A stretch of 39,448 nucleotides of DNA from an uncultured Clostridia bacterium (lineage in GTDB: Bacteria > Bacillota > Clostridia > Oscillospirales > CAG-272), in assembly GCA_947632285.1 (NCBI GenBank), contig CANROT010000003.1, forward strand, positions 1 through 39,448, read 5' to 3'. This document shows positions 8,995-17,215 of this stretch, one piece after another; positions within the stretch are counted from its first letter, which is position 1; every line of letters starts with the position of its first letter. The notes under the pieces were generated by a model. The model saw only the letters and a program-made list of their open reading frames with translations, ran no database searches and had not been told where the DNA came from. The translations under genes were made by a program, and so were the position numbers.

Positions 8995-10680
8995 TTAGCT
9001 CTCGCGCCTGACGAGGAAGAACGTCGGCATCGTGCGCGGCAGGGTAAACGATTTGTATCTGTTTGTCAGCCCTTTGAGCTGGTATTCGTCAAGCCCCGCA
9101 GGGTCCATGTTGTATTTCGTATAGTAGTCCTCGTAATACATCATCGCGGAGGAACCGCCGTCAAGCATACCGGCGACGACGGCGCCCTCGGAGACGAGCA
9201 GGTCAATGACATCGTTGCGGTTCGCGCCGAGGCTCGAGGGAGAGCGCCCGTCCGTGACAAGGAGGATAACGGTCCCGTCCGCGCGCTGCGCGATCGCGGT
9301 GCGCTGCGAAAGCCCCGTGTTTCCCTCGGAGTAGTTGAGCGTCACCTGCTGCCCGTCGTTGCTGATGAGGACGTTGCCGTTCTGGAAGCAGACGCCGTCG
9401 CGTATGCCGAGCTCCTCCGCCTTTGCTTTGGTCAGGGGTTCAACGGCGTGCAGGACGTTGTTTTTGTCAAAGCCGATGAAGGTGCGCCACGAGCCGTCGT
9501 CCCAGACGCAGCTGCCGTTCGAATATGTTATGCCGAGCGGCTGGGCGCCCGAGCCGCCGCCGCCCGTGTCGAGATATTCGCCGGCGTTTATTCCGGCAAT
9601 GGCGTCGAAGCGGGCCACGGTGTCGAATATATTTTTGCCGACGGTCGCCGTCTGATAGTTATCGGACGAAGTGCCGACAAAGACGCGGGAGGGGTCCTTG
9701 ATAAGGAGCAGATACGCCTTGAAGGTCGGCCTCGTATACGTTTTGAAGATCATGCCGTCGATGGCGTTTGCCCATTCGTCGACGACGGGGGGCGGGTCAG
9801 TAACGTCGGTGCCGGGAGTGTCCGTATCCTCCCCCGTGGAGGGCGTGTTCGCGCCCGGGATCGTCCCCATCGGGACGGTGACGGGCTGCTGCTGTTCGCT
9901 GCGCTTGCAGATCTCATCGACGACCTCGTCGTCAAGGAACAGGCCGGGCAGCCATTTCGTTGCGCTCGCCTGCATCGCGGAGAGCACGAGCTTGTCGCGG
10001 ACGGTCTCGCTCGGGCCGTTCACGAGCGTGCTGCACAGCGCGAATGCCGCGAACAGCACCACGAGGATCGTCGTCAGGAAGACGAGCAGCACCCTGCCGA
10101 CAACGATGGACGGGCTCAGGCGTTTTTTCTTATTCGTGCGGCGCACGGGTGCGTCCGCGGACGTCATGCGCTGTACCTGCGATGAGCCGACGGGCGGGCG
10201 GCGTTCGCCGTCACCCGAAGGGGTACGTGCGGGACGCTGCGCGGCGTCTGTCGGCTGCGGCCTTACGGGACGCTGCACGGCATTCGTCGGCTGCGGTCTT
10301 ATGGGTCGCTGCGCGGCGTCCACGGGCTGCGGTCTTACGGGACGCTGCACAGCATCTGTCGGCTGCGGTCTTGCGGGTCGCTGCGCGGCGTCTGTCGGCT
10401 GCGGTCTTACGGGTCGCTGCACGGCGTCTGTCGTCTGCGGTCTCGTAGGACGCTGCGCGGCGTCCACGGGCTGCGGTCTTACTGGTCGCTGTGCGGCGTC
10501 GACCGGCTGCGGCCTTGCGGGACGCTGTGCGGCGTCGGTCGGCTGCGGCTCCGGTGTTTGTTGAATGTCGACCCTTCTTTTTGCGGAGCGCTGAGGCGTC
10601 CGCCTCACGGCGTCGGGGCGCGGCGTGCGCCGGGGCGCCTCCTCTTCCGGGATACGGTTTTCAGAGTTGTTTTCGTCCAT
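8995..10680 (-). CDS. Phosphodiester glycosidase (NAGPA-like) family protein with cytoplasmic Pro/Gln/Arg repeat region
   Basis: 561 aa; N-terminal RPQPxDAAQRPx repeats, TM helix (SIVVGRVLLVFLTTILVVLFAAFAL), then GITYSNGSCVWDDGSWRTFIGFDKNN...GVCFQNG...QRTAIAQRADGTVILLVTDGRS...GAVVAGMLDGGSSAMMYY typical of this family. Confidence 0.85.
   Translation of the reverse strand: MDENNSENRIPEEEAPRRTPRPDAVRRTPQRSAKRRVDIQQTPEPQPTDAAQRPARPQPVDAAQRPVRPQPVDAAQRPTRPQTTDAVQRPVRPQPTDAAQRPARPQPTDAVQRPVRPQPVDAAQRPIRPQPTNAVQRPVRPQPTDAAQRPARTPSGDGERRPPVGSSQVQRMTSADAPVRRTNKKKRLSPSIVVGRVLLVFLTTILVVLFAAFALCSTLVNGPSETVRDKLVLSAMQASATKWLPGLFLDDEVVDEICKRSEQQQPVTVPMGTIPGANTPSTGEDTDTPGTDVTDPPPVVDEWANAIDGMIFKTYTRPTFKAYLLLIKDPSRVFVGTSSDNYQTATVGKNIFDTVARFDAIAGINAGEYLDTGGGGSGAQPLGITYSNGSCVWDDGSWRTFIGFDKNNVLHAVEPLTKAKAEELGIRDGVCFQNGNVLISNDGQQVTLNYSEGNTGLSQRTAIAQRADGTVILLVTDGRSPSSLGANRNDVIDLLVSEGAVVAGMLDGGSSAMMYYEDYYTKYNMDPAGLDEYQLKGLTNRYKSFTLPRTMPTFFLVRRES
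10222..10545 (-). repeat. 36-bp in-frame tandem repeat, ~9 copies (12-aa unit QP[TV]DAAQRP[AV]RP)
   Basis: Read directly from nucleotide and protein sequence; degenerate copies at 36-bp period. Confidence 0.9.
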
Positions 10681-10686
10681 TTGAAC

Positions 10687-11787
10687 TTACCTCCTGTCTG
10701 AGGATCTTTCTGCGAATACCCACTTGCGCTGCGCCCTGAAGCTGACAAGGAACAGAAGCGCGTCCACGGGTATCTTGACCGCCGTGCGGCCGATGTGTGC
10801 TATCGCGCCGACGCCGAAGACGAACGCGAGCAGCTCCGATATGAGATAAACGCTCAGCCATGACGCGAGCATTATCGGAACGGCGACGCATATGTAACGC
10901 GCCAGCGTTTTCCCCATGTTCGCGCGGCTGCGGAACACGAGCTTTTTGTTGGTGAGGAAATTTACTGTCGAGGAAACGACGCGCGCGCACGCCGTTGTAT
11001 AAAGGACGTCGAGCTTGCCGCCGCCGTTGAAGACGAATTGCCCGAGCAGGAAAAACATTAAGAGGTCGACGACGGTCGAGAAAACGGAGCTCGCCATATA
11101 TTTGAGTATCAGCCCGTAGACGCGGATCGAATCCCTGAACGGACGGAAGTGCGAGGCGCTGTTGTCGTCGAAATAGAGCGTTTTGATCGGGCGCTCGTGA
11201 TACGGGATATTGTTCTGCCCCATATAGAGAAGCATATTCGTCTCATATTCATACCGTGACCCGTTCACCTCGAGCATATCCGCGAGCAGATCTGCCGGTA
11301 TCGCGCGCAGACCTGTCTGCGTGTCCGAGATCTTCATTCCGCAGAAGACGCGGAAGACGAGGGAGGTCGTGCGGTTCCCGAAGCGGCTCTTCTTCGGGAC
11401 GTAGTCGAGCGAAAAGTCGCGGCAGCCGAGGACGATGCTGTCCGTCTTTTCCATGTCCTCGGCGCAGGCGATGATGTCCTCGGTCGCGTGTTGACCGTCT
11501 CCGTCCGCGGTGACGACGCCGGAGCGGCCTTTTTTGTTTTCGAGAAAATACGAAAACGCGGTCTTCAGCGCGGCGCCCTTGCCGAGATTTTTTTCGTGGC
11601 GCAAAAGCGTTATCTCCGGGTGCGCACGTTCGAGCTCGTCGAAGACGGCGCGGTGCTCGGCGCTGCTCCCGTCGTCAATGAGGATTATGTCGTCTATCCC
11701 CGCCTCGAGCGCGGAGCAGACGGTAGAAGTCAGCTTCCCGTCCGGATCGAGCGACGGGATCACAAGCGTGAAGTTATACTTTCCCAT
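10687..11787 (-). CDS. GT2-family glycosyltransferase fused to a GtrA-like membrane domain
   Basis: 366 aa; N-terminal FTLVIPSLDPDG..IDDIILIDDGSS...TADGDGQHATEDI, C-terminal four-helix GtrA-like domain with VVSSTVNFLTNKKLVFRS. Confidence 0.88.
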   Translation of the reverse strand: MGKYNFTLVIPSLDPDGKLTSTVCSALEAGIDDIILIDDGSSAEHRAVFDELERAHPEITLLRHEKNLGKGAALKTAFSYFLENKKGRSGVVTADGDGQHATEDIIACAEDMEKTDSIVLGCRDFSLDYVPKKSRFGNRTTSLVFRVFCGMKISDTQTGLRAIPADLLADMLEVNGSRYEYETNMLLYMGQNNIPYHERPIKTLYFDDNSASHFRPFRDSIRVYGLILKYMASSVFSTVVDLLMFFLLGQFVFNGGGKLDVLYTTACARVVSSTVNFLTNKKLVFRSRANMGKTLARYICVAVPIMLASWLSVYLISELLAFVFGVGAIAHIGRTAVKIPVDALLFLVSFRAQRKWVFAERSSDRR

Positions 11788-11795
11788 GATATTTC

Positions 11796-13436
11796 CTATT
11801 TATCGCGGCTGTGCCGCGTTTTTGACGTGAACTGAGGCAGAGCGCGCAGAACGCAGAGAACTGCGGCGATCACAAGGAGGGCGACGATGCACAGCGTTGG
11901 CACGATCCCGCCGAAGGCGTTATCTGTACCCGGGCTAAAGGCCGTGTCTGCTGCTTCGGGTTCGCGCGCATCAGCTTCAGACCGGGGCTCGGACTCAAGG
12001 CGGCTCTCCTCGGCGCTCACGCTCTCGGAGGCGAGGACGCTTTCCTCAAGGCTGATGCGCTCGGACTCGAGGCGGCTCTCCTCGGCGCTCGCGCTCTCGG
12101 AGGCGAGGACGCTTTCCTCAAGGCTGATGCGCTCGGATTCGGCGCGGCTCTCTTCAACGCGCTGCCGCTCCGCCTCCGCCTCCGCCGCAATCTCCGCGTA
12201 TGACATCGGAATGTTCTCGAACATGTCGCCGCCCTTAATGTCGGCGCCGACCGTCGAGCGGAAGAGCCCGTAGCGGCAGGGGGAATATGTCGTTATCTCG
12301 GAGGCTTTCGTTATTCTGCTTTCCGTGCCGTATATCCAGCCGTAGAACTTTGTCCAGTGCTGGGATCTGTGGCACATAAAGCCGTCCTGCGAGACCCCGA
12401 ACGCCGTTTTCCCGCCGAATTTTTCAAGCGGGATATCCCAGTTCATGACGATCTCGTTTTCCTCCCAGAGGTGGATATATGTCTTCGGCGTGTCCCACAC
12501 GCCGTATTTTTCGGCGGATTCGGGATCGTAGCTCGCGTCCGCCGCGAGCGGCAGCGCCTCCCGCAGCGTCTCGCTGTTTATGATGTGCTGGCCGTGGCCG
12601 TATTCGCCGTTCACGTCATGCCCGACGACGACGTGCGGGCGGAAGCGGCGGAGCGCCTCGACCTGTTTTTTTACGATATAGTCGCGCGAGAATCCGTATG
12701 CTGCCTGCCGGCTGTATGCGTCCGCGGCGTTCTCCGAATAGGAGTCGATTAGCTCGCCCTCGACCGGGTAGCTGCGCACGCCGACCGTCCAAAGGCCGTT
12801 CAGCTGTTCGTGCGGTCTGTCGTGATACGTGTACGGCGAGGTAAAATAAACGACCTCGACCCGATATCCGAGCTCTCCGGCGTAGTAGGGGAGAAGTCCG
12901 GCAAAGAAAAGCTGCTCGTCGTCGACATGAGTCGAGAATAGCACGAGGTCCGCCTCCTCACACGGCGGCTCCCAGACCTGGACCCATGAGGGGAGCGTGC
13001 CCTCGCCGAGCGCGTATATCTCGGAGATCGCCGCCGCGCCGCCCGAAAACGTCAGCGTCAGGGACTTCGGAGAATAGCCAAAAGCCTCCGTGACGTCGAC
13101 ATATTCGTGAAGGAATCCGTCCTTCCCGCAGCCGACGTTGACGGTCCCGTCCGAGAGGGACCACTCGCCGAAGACGCGGTCAAATTCGATATAGAGGGAG
13201 GATATCCCGCTCCCGGCAGAGACGGTGACGGCCCCGCCGTCCGGCAAGGACGCAAACGTCGTCTCGTTTCGGTCTGCTGCGGGCGCGGTCTGCGCGCCGG
13301 GGCAGGTCACGGATATCTCAAGGTTTTCCGCCTCGGTGGGGGTCGCCTCCTCCGCCGAGAGGCTCCCGGACAAAACGGTTACGGCGGCAAGCAGCGAAAA
13401 CAGCATCGCCGGGAATATATCTTTGAAGCGCTTCAA
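11796..13436 (-). CDS. Secreted, C-terminally anchored PIG-L (LmbE-like) deacetylase family protein
   Basis: 546 aa; signal peptide; LVLFSTHVDDEQLFFAG...VVVGHDVNGEYGHGQH PIG-L motifs; Ser/Glu-rich repeats then C-terminal TM. Confidence 0.85.
   Translation of the reverse strand: MKRFKDIFPAMLFSLLAAVTVLSGSLSAEEATPTEAENLEISVTCPGAQTAPAADRNETTFASLPDGGAVTVSAGSGISSLYIEFDRVFGEWSLSDGTVNVGCGKDGFLHEYVDVTEAFGYSPKSLTLTFSGGAAAISEIYALGEGTLPSWVQVWEPPCEEADLVLFSTHVDDEQLFFAGLLPYYAGELGYRVEVVYFTSPYTYHDRPHEQLNGLWTVGVRSYPVEGELIDSYSENAADAYSRQAAYGFSRDYIVKKQVEALRRFRPHVVVGHDVNGEYGHGQHIINSETLREALPLAADASYDPESAEKYGVWDTPKTYIHLWEENEIVMNWDIPLEKFGGKTAFGVSQDGFMCHRSQHWTKFYGWIYGTESRITKASEITTYSPCRYGLFRSTVGADIKGGDMFENIPMSYAEIAAEAEAERQRVEESRAESERISLEESVLASESASAEESRLESERISLEESVLASESVSAEESRLESEPRSEADAREPEAADTAFSPGTDNAFGGIVPTLCIVALLVIAAVLCVLRALPQFTSKTRHSRDK
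11989..12132 (-). repeat. 72-bp tandem repeat (2 full copies + partial) encoding Ser/Glu-rich stalk
   Basis: tcggactc(a/g)aggcggctctcctcggcgctc... repeats at exact 72-bp spacing (11989, 12061, partial at 12133); 24-aa unit SERISLEESVLASESxSAEESRLE. Confidence 0.9.
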
Positions 13437-13671
13437 TGCGAGCCCTCCGATACTTCGACCGTAATCATATTTATTTTACCATAAATCCTTTCGTTGTGCA
13501 AGTATTAAAACAGGGAAAGCTAAAAAATTAAGGCATAAAATGTCGACGGTGCGTGGGAACCGGTTACAGCGACACCATATATTATTACATTATTGCGGCG
13601 ATATTATATATCGGTAAAATAAACGGCGGCGAAATTTATGCCGCTGATGCGGGAAATTTTTTCGGGAGGGC

Positions 13672-13700
13672 TTGACATTTCGCCGGCTTTATAATAAAAT
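13672..13700 (+). promoter_or_regulatory. sigma-A type promoter upstream of the TasA-like gene leader
   Basis: TTGACA (13672-13677), 17-bp spacer, TAAAAT (13695-13700). Confidence 0.65.
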
Positions 13701-13846
13701 GAAAATGTATAGTTGGGCTTTTCGCCGAATCTTCCTCGACAACGAGCAGTCGCGCGGAGAGGAGGCGGAGGTTCGGCTGTTCAACCAGGTCGTCGGGGCG
13801 CGGCTTCAAATGCCCCGGCGGAATTCCAGTAATCGGGAGGTTTTAT

Positions 13847-13930
13847 ATGAATAAGGTCAAATTATGCTTCCGAAATACGGGGGGGGGGGTATATCCTTTC
13901 AGGTTTGCTGCGCCAAACGGAAGGAACTGA
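13847..13930 (+). CDS. Putative 27-codon leader ORF containing an 11-G homopolymer
   Basis: RBS gggagg (13835-13840), ATG 13847: MNKVKLCFRNTGGGVYPFRFAAPNGRN*; G-tract 13879-13889. Confidence 0.35.
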   Translation: MNKVKLCFRNTGGGVYPFRFAAPNGRN

Positions 13931-14044
13931 TCCTCTCGCTGGAAACCGGTTCTTTTTTTGACACATACTCCACGGATTCTGCGGGGTTGCCGGGGGTATG
14001 AGATCCCCAAATCCCGACAGAAATCTGTTAAAGGAGAAACAAAG

Positions 14045-15949
14045 ATGGAAAAAACAAGGAAATTCAGGATTTCCAAAACACGGCGCGCGATGCTGATGAG
14101 CGTGCTTTCCATGCTGTTGTGCTGTTCCATGCTCGTAGGAACGACCTTTGCATGGTTTACCGACAGCGTAACGTCCGGCAAAAACAAGATCGTCGCCGGC
14201 AACCTCGACGTGGAGCTGTATCACACGAGCGCATCTGTCGAGGACGAGACGAAGATCGAAGGCAAAACGGATCTGTTCCTTGACGCCGACGGCAAACCGA
14301 TCCTCTGGGAGCCGGGCGTTATCGCTTACGAAAACTTCACCGTGAAGAACGTCGGCAGCCTGGCGCTCAAGTATAAGCTGGCGCTCGATGTTGCCGGGAA
14401 GAACACAGTTACGGTAGACGGCAAGACTCATTCGCTTGACGAGGTCATTCAGGTGGCGTTCATCGAAGGGAAGTTTGAAGGCGACCGCGAGGCTGCTCAA
14501 AAGCTTGATTACAAGCCGCTCGCAGACACGGCGAAGACCGGCGTGCTCCTTCCGAAGGACGAAACCACACCCGATAAGGACACCACATCATTTGCAGTCG
14601 TGCTTTACTGGAAGCCCACCGAAAACGACAACCTCTACAATGTCAACAACGGCAAAAAAACCGACGAGCCGGAGCCGTCCGACCGTCTCTGGATCGAGCT
14701 CGGCGTTGACCTGACAGCTACGCAGTATACATACGAGAACGACAGCTTCAACGACCAGTATGACAAGAACGCCGACGACAACCACGGCAATGTCATCGAG
14801 CTGACCTCCGTCGAAAAAGAAGTCAGCTCCACAGAGCTGACGAGCAGCCCGCTGACCTTCGTATTTGACAACACCGCGCCGCTGCCCGAAGGCGAGCACG
14901 AAAGCACGACGGTCGAATTAGAAGCAGGCGCTCTCGCCGCAGGATCTACGAGCGAAAAGCACACCGTCGATCTGACCATCGAGACCGAGTTTGAAAGTTA
15001 TACGGCTATGCCGGACGGCTTTTCCGGCGTTGCAAAAATCGCCCTTTCTCTCCTTGTTGACGGAGAAGAAGTCCACAATTTTGAAAGCGGAAAGAAAGCG
15101 ACGATCACTACCAAAATACCGGCAGGACTGGAAAATGTTGAAGTCAAATATAACGGCGAAGACGGCGAAGATCCCGACAAAACTGATGTAAAATATGATT
15201 CGGACACCGGTGTGCTCACCTTCAAAACCACGCATTTCAGCGAGTTTGAGGTGATTTGCAAATTCCCTGAGCCGACGTTTGCGCAGTTGAAGAGTGGAAA
15301 AGAACTTTTTAAGACCGGCACCGGAATTTTTAACCAATTGCTTAATTACAAGGAGGTAGACCTGAACATATCTTGGCGCGATGCTAATTATTCGGTAAAG
15401 AAAGTTGTCTTCTGCGATTTTGAGGACTTAGCTTCAAAATATGATTTTACACCCACTTGGAATAGTGGTAAAATTATAAGCGAAAATGTAGAAAACGGGA
15501 AGGAAGCAAGAGTTTTCGTCACTTCAAAGAAGGACGCGATGTATATTTGTGTAGAATCTTCGACCGACATCATCTATCTGAATGAGAATTGTAATGGAAT
15601 GTTCAGCAACTTAGGAGGCGTGACGGAAGTTGATTTCGGCGAAAAGGTTTCCTTTGAAAAAGTTAAGGATTTATACAATTTCTTCAACGCTTGTTCCTCT
15701 TTGACAACGGTTAAATTCGGCGACGTTGACGTTTCAAATGCAACCGATTTCGGGTGCATGTTTGGAGAATGCGAAAGCTTGACGGAGCTTGACCTTTCCG
15801 GCTGGAATACACCGGTAAATGCAAACATTACGAAAATGTTTACTTTGTGCTCTAAGCTCAAAACTGTCTATATCGGCGAAGGCTGGAAACTTTCCAAAAA
15901 CGCTTCTGATTTCGGCAGCCAATTCAATGCAACTTTCCAAACAAAATAA
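14045..15949 (+). CDS. TasA/camelysin-like SipW-dependent secreted protein with C-terminal BspA/DUF285-like repeats
   Basis: ATG 14045 after aaaggag; MEKTRKFRISKTRRAMLMSVLSMLLCCSMLVGTTFAWFTDSVTSGKNKIVAGNLDVELYH (TasA/SipW-cognate signature); C-terminal MFSNLGGVTEVDFG...FFNACSSLTTVKFGDVDVSNATDFGCMFGECESLTELDLSGWNTPVNANITKMFTLCSKLKTVYIG. Confidence 0.85.
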   Translation: MEKTRKFRISKTRRAMLMSVLSMLLCCSMLVGTTFAWFTDSVTSGKNKIVAGNLDVELYHTSASVEDETKIEGKTDLFLDADGKPILWEPGVIAYENFTVKNVGSLALKYKLALDVAGKNTVTVDGKTHSLDEVIQVAFIEGKFEGDREAAQKLDYKPLADTAKTGVLLPKDETTPDKDTTSFAVVLYWKPTENDNLYNVNNGKKTDEPEPSDRLWIELGVDLTATQYTYENDSFNDQYDKNADDNHGNVIELTSVEKEVSSTELTSSPLTFVFDNTAPLPEGEHESTTVELEAGALAAGSTSEKHTVDLTIETEFESYTAMPDGFSGVAKIALSLLVDGEEVHNFESGKKATITTKIPAGLENVEVKYNGEDGEDPDKTDVKYDSDTGVLTFKTTHFSEFEVICKFPEPTFAQLKSGKELFKTGTGIFNQLLNYKEVDLNISWRDANYSVKKVVFCDFEDLASKYDFTPTWNSGKIISENVENGKEARVFVTSKKDAMYICVESSTDIIYLNENCNGMFSNLGGVTEVDFGEKVSFEKVKDLYNFFNACSSLTTVKFGDVDVSNATDFGCMFGECESLTELDLSGWNTPVNANITKMFTLCSKLKTVYIGEGWKLSKNASDFGSQFNATFQTK

Positions 15950-16024
15950 CTCCGGTTTGTATGTGAACTGCATTAAGTCGTGACCTCGGAAAAAACATAA
16001 AGAGGCTCGCGTAATACGCGGCGT

Positions 16025-16054
16025 GACCGCCCTTCCCGGTTGGGAAGGGCGGTC
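16025..16054. terminator. Hairpin terminator after TasA-like gene
   Basis: gaccgcccttccc-ggtt-gggaagggcggtc followed by cgtttgtttg. Confidence 0.75.
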
Positions 16055-16169
16055 CGTTTGTTTGACGGCGGGTGCTCTTTTGCGCAAAGAAGTGTATTGT
16101 AATCCCGCGGAAAATATTATATAATAATAATGACAATAATATTTGCGGTATTTTTTGGGAGGGCGCTTT

Positions 16170-17153
16170 GTGAAGGATATTCGCCTCGGCAAAGCCGTGA
16201 TACCGAACGGCGTGATGCTCGCGCCGATGGCGGGCGCGTCCGACTATGCGATGCGGACCGTGTGCAGGGCACACGGCGCGGGATATGCCGTCACCGAGAT
16301 GGTGTCGGCAAAGGCGATGATGTACGGCGACAGAAAAACGGCGGCGCTCGCCGCCGTCCGCGACGGGGACGGGCCGCTCGCGGTACAGATCTTCGGCCAC
16401 GACCCCGAAACGATGGCGAGGGCGGCGGGCGAGCTTGCAGCGTCGGCGAACGCTCCTGCGGCGATAGACATAAATATGGGCTGCCCCGCGCCGAAAATAG
16501 TTAAAAACGGAGACGGTGCGGCGCTGATGAAGGATACGGCGCTCATCGGCAGGATCGTTTCGGCGTGCGTCCGCGCGGCGGAGCCGTGCGGCGTCCCCGT
16601 CACGGTGAAGCTGCGCGCCGGGTGGAACGAGTGCAGGAACGCGCCGGAGGCGGCGAGGGCGGCGGAGGCGGCGGGCGCCGCGCTCATCGTCATACACGGC
16701 AGGACGAGGGAGCAGATGTATGCCCCGCCGGTCGACCTGGCCGTGATAGCGGACGTAAAGCGCGCGGTCGGTGTCCCCGTCGTCGGTAACGGGGACATAG
16801 TCTCCGCCGCAGACGCCGCAAGAATGATCGACGCCACGGGGTGCGACGGGGTCGCGATAGGGCGCGGCGCGCTCGGAAATCCGTGGATATTCGAGGAGAT
16901 CGGTGCTTTTGCGCGCAATGAGGAGTACACGATGCCGACGGTGCGGGAGAGGTGCCTCACCGCCATATCGCACGCGCGGCTGCTCGTCGCGGACAAGGGC
17001 GAGCGCGTCGGCGTGTTTGAGGCGAGAAAGCACTTTGCGTGGTATATACACGGCATCGAGGGCGCGCCCGCGTGCCGCGACCGCATCATGCGCTCCGCGA
17101 CGCTCGCCGATATGGAGACGGCCGTCCTCGAGCTCGCGGAAAGGTACGAATGA
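16170..17153 (+). CDS. dusB: tRNA-dihydrouridine synthase (DusB-like)
   Basis: GTG 16170 after gggagg; VMLAPMAGASDYAMRTVCRAHGA...INMGCPAPKIVKNGDGAALM...TVKLRAGW...IHGRTREQMY...VPVVGNGDI...GVAIGRGALGNPWIFEEI. Confidence 0.92.
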   Translation: MKDIRLGKAVIPNGVMLAPMAGASDYAMRTVCRAHGAGYAVTEMVSAKAMMYGDRKTAALAAVRDGDGPLAVQIFGHDPETMARAAGELAASANAPAAIDINMGCPAPKIVKNGDGAALMKDTALIGRIVSACVRAAEPCGVPVTVKLRAGWNECRNAPEAARAAEAAGAALIVIHGRTREQMYAPPVDLAVIADVKRAVGVPVVGNGDIVSAADAARMIDATGCDGVAIGRGALGNPWIFEEIGAFARNEEYTMPTVRERCLTAISHARLLVADKGERVGVFEARKHFAWYIHGIEGAPACRDRIMRSATLADMETAVLELAERYE

Positions 17154-17215
17154 GCTGTGATTTAAAGCCGCAGACCGCGGCAAAAAATAAAAACAACAGG
17201 AAAGTGAGGCAAACA

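Noticed and set aside
8938-10185. 415-aa plus-strand ORF
   Set aside because: Antisense to the phosphodiester glycosidase; composition typical of GC-driven open frame.
10222-10545. Possible CRISPR-like array
   Set aside because: 36-bp periodicity is contiguous in-frame coding repeat with no unique spacers.
9671-10564. Plus-strand ORF with striking GRCAASxGCGLxGRC repeats that look like a Cys-rich repeat protein
   Set aside because: It is the antisense reading of the 36-bp repeats in the phosphodiester glycosidase gene, which has domain support on the other strand.
13672-13854. 60-aa ORF MTFRRLYNKMKMYSW...
   Set aside because: Begins inside the predicted -35/-10 promoter and has no RBS; likely chance ORF over the leader.
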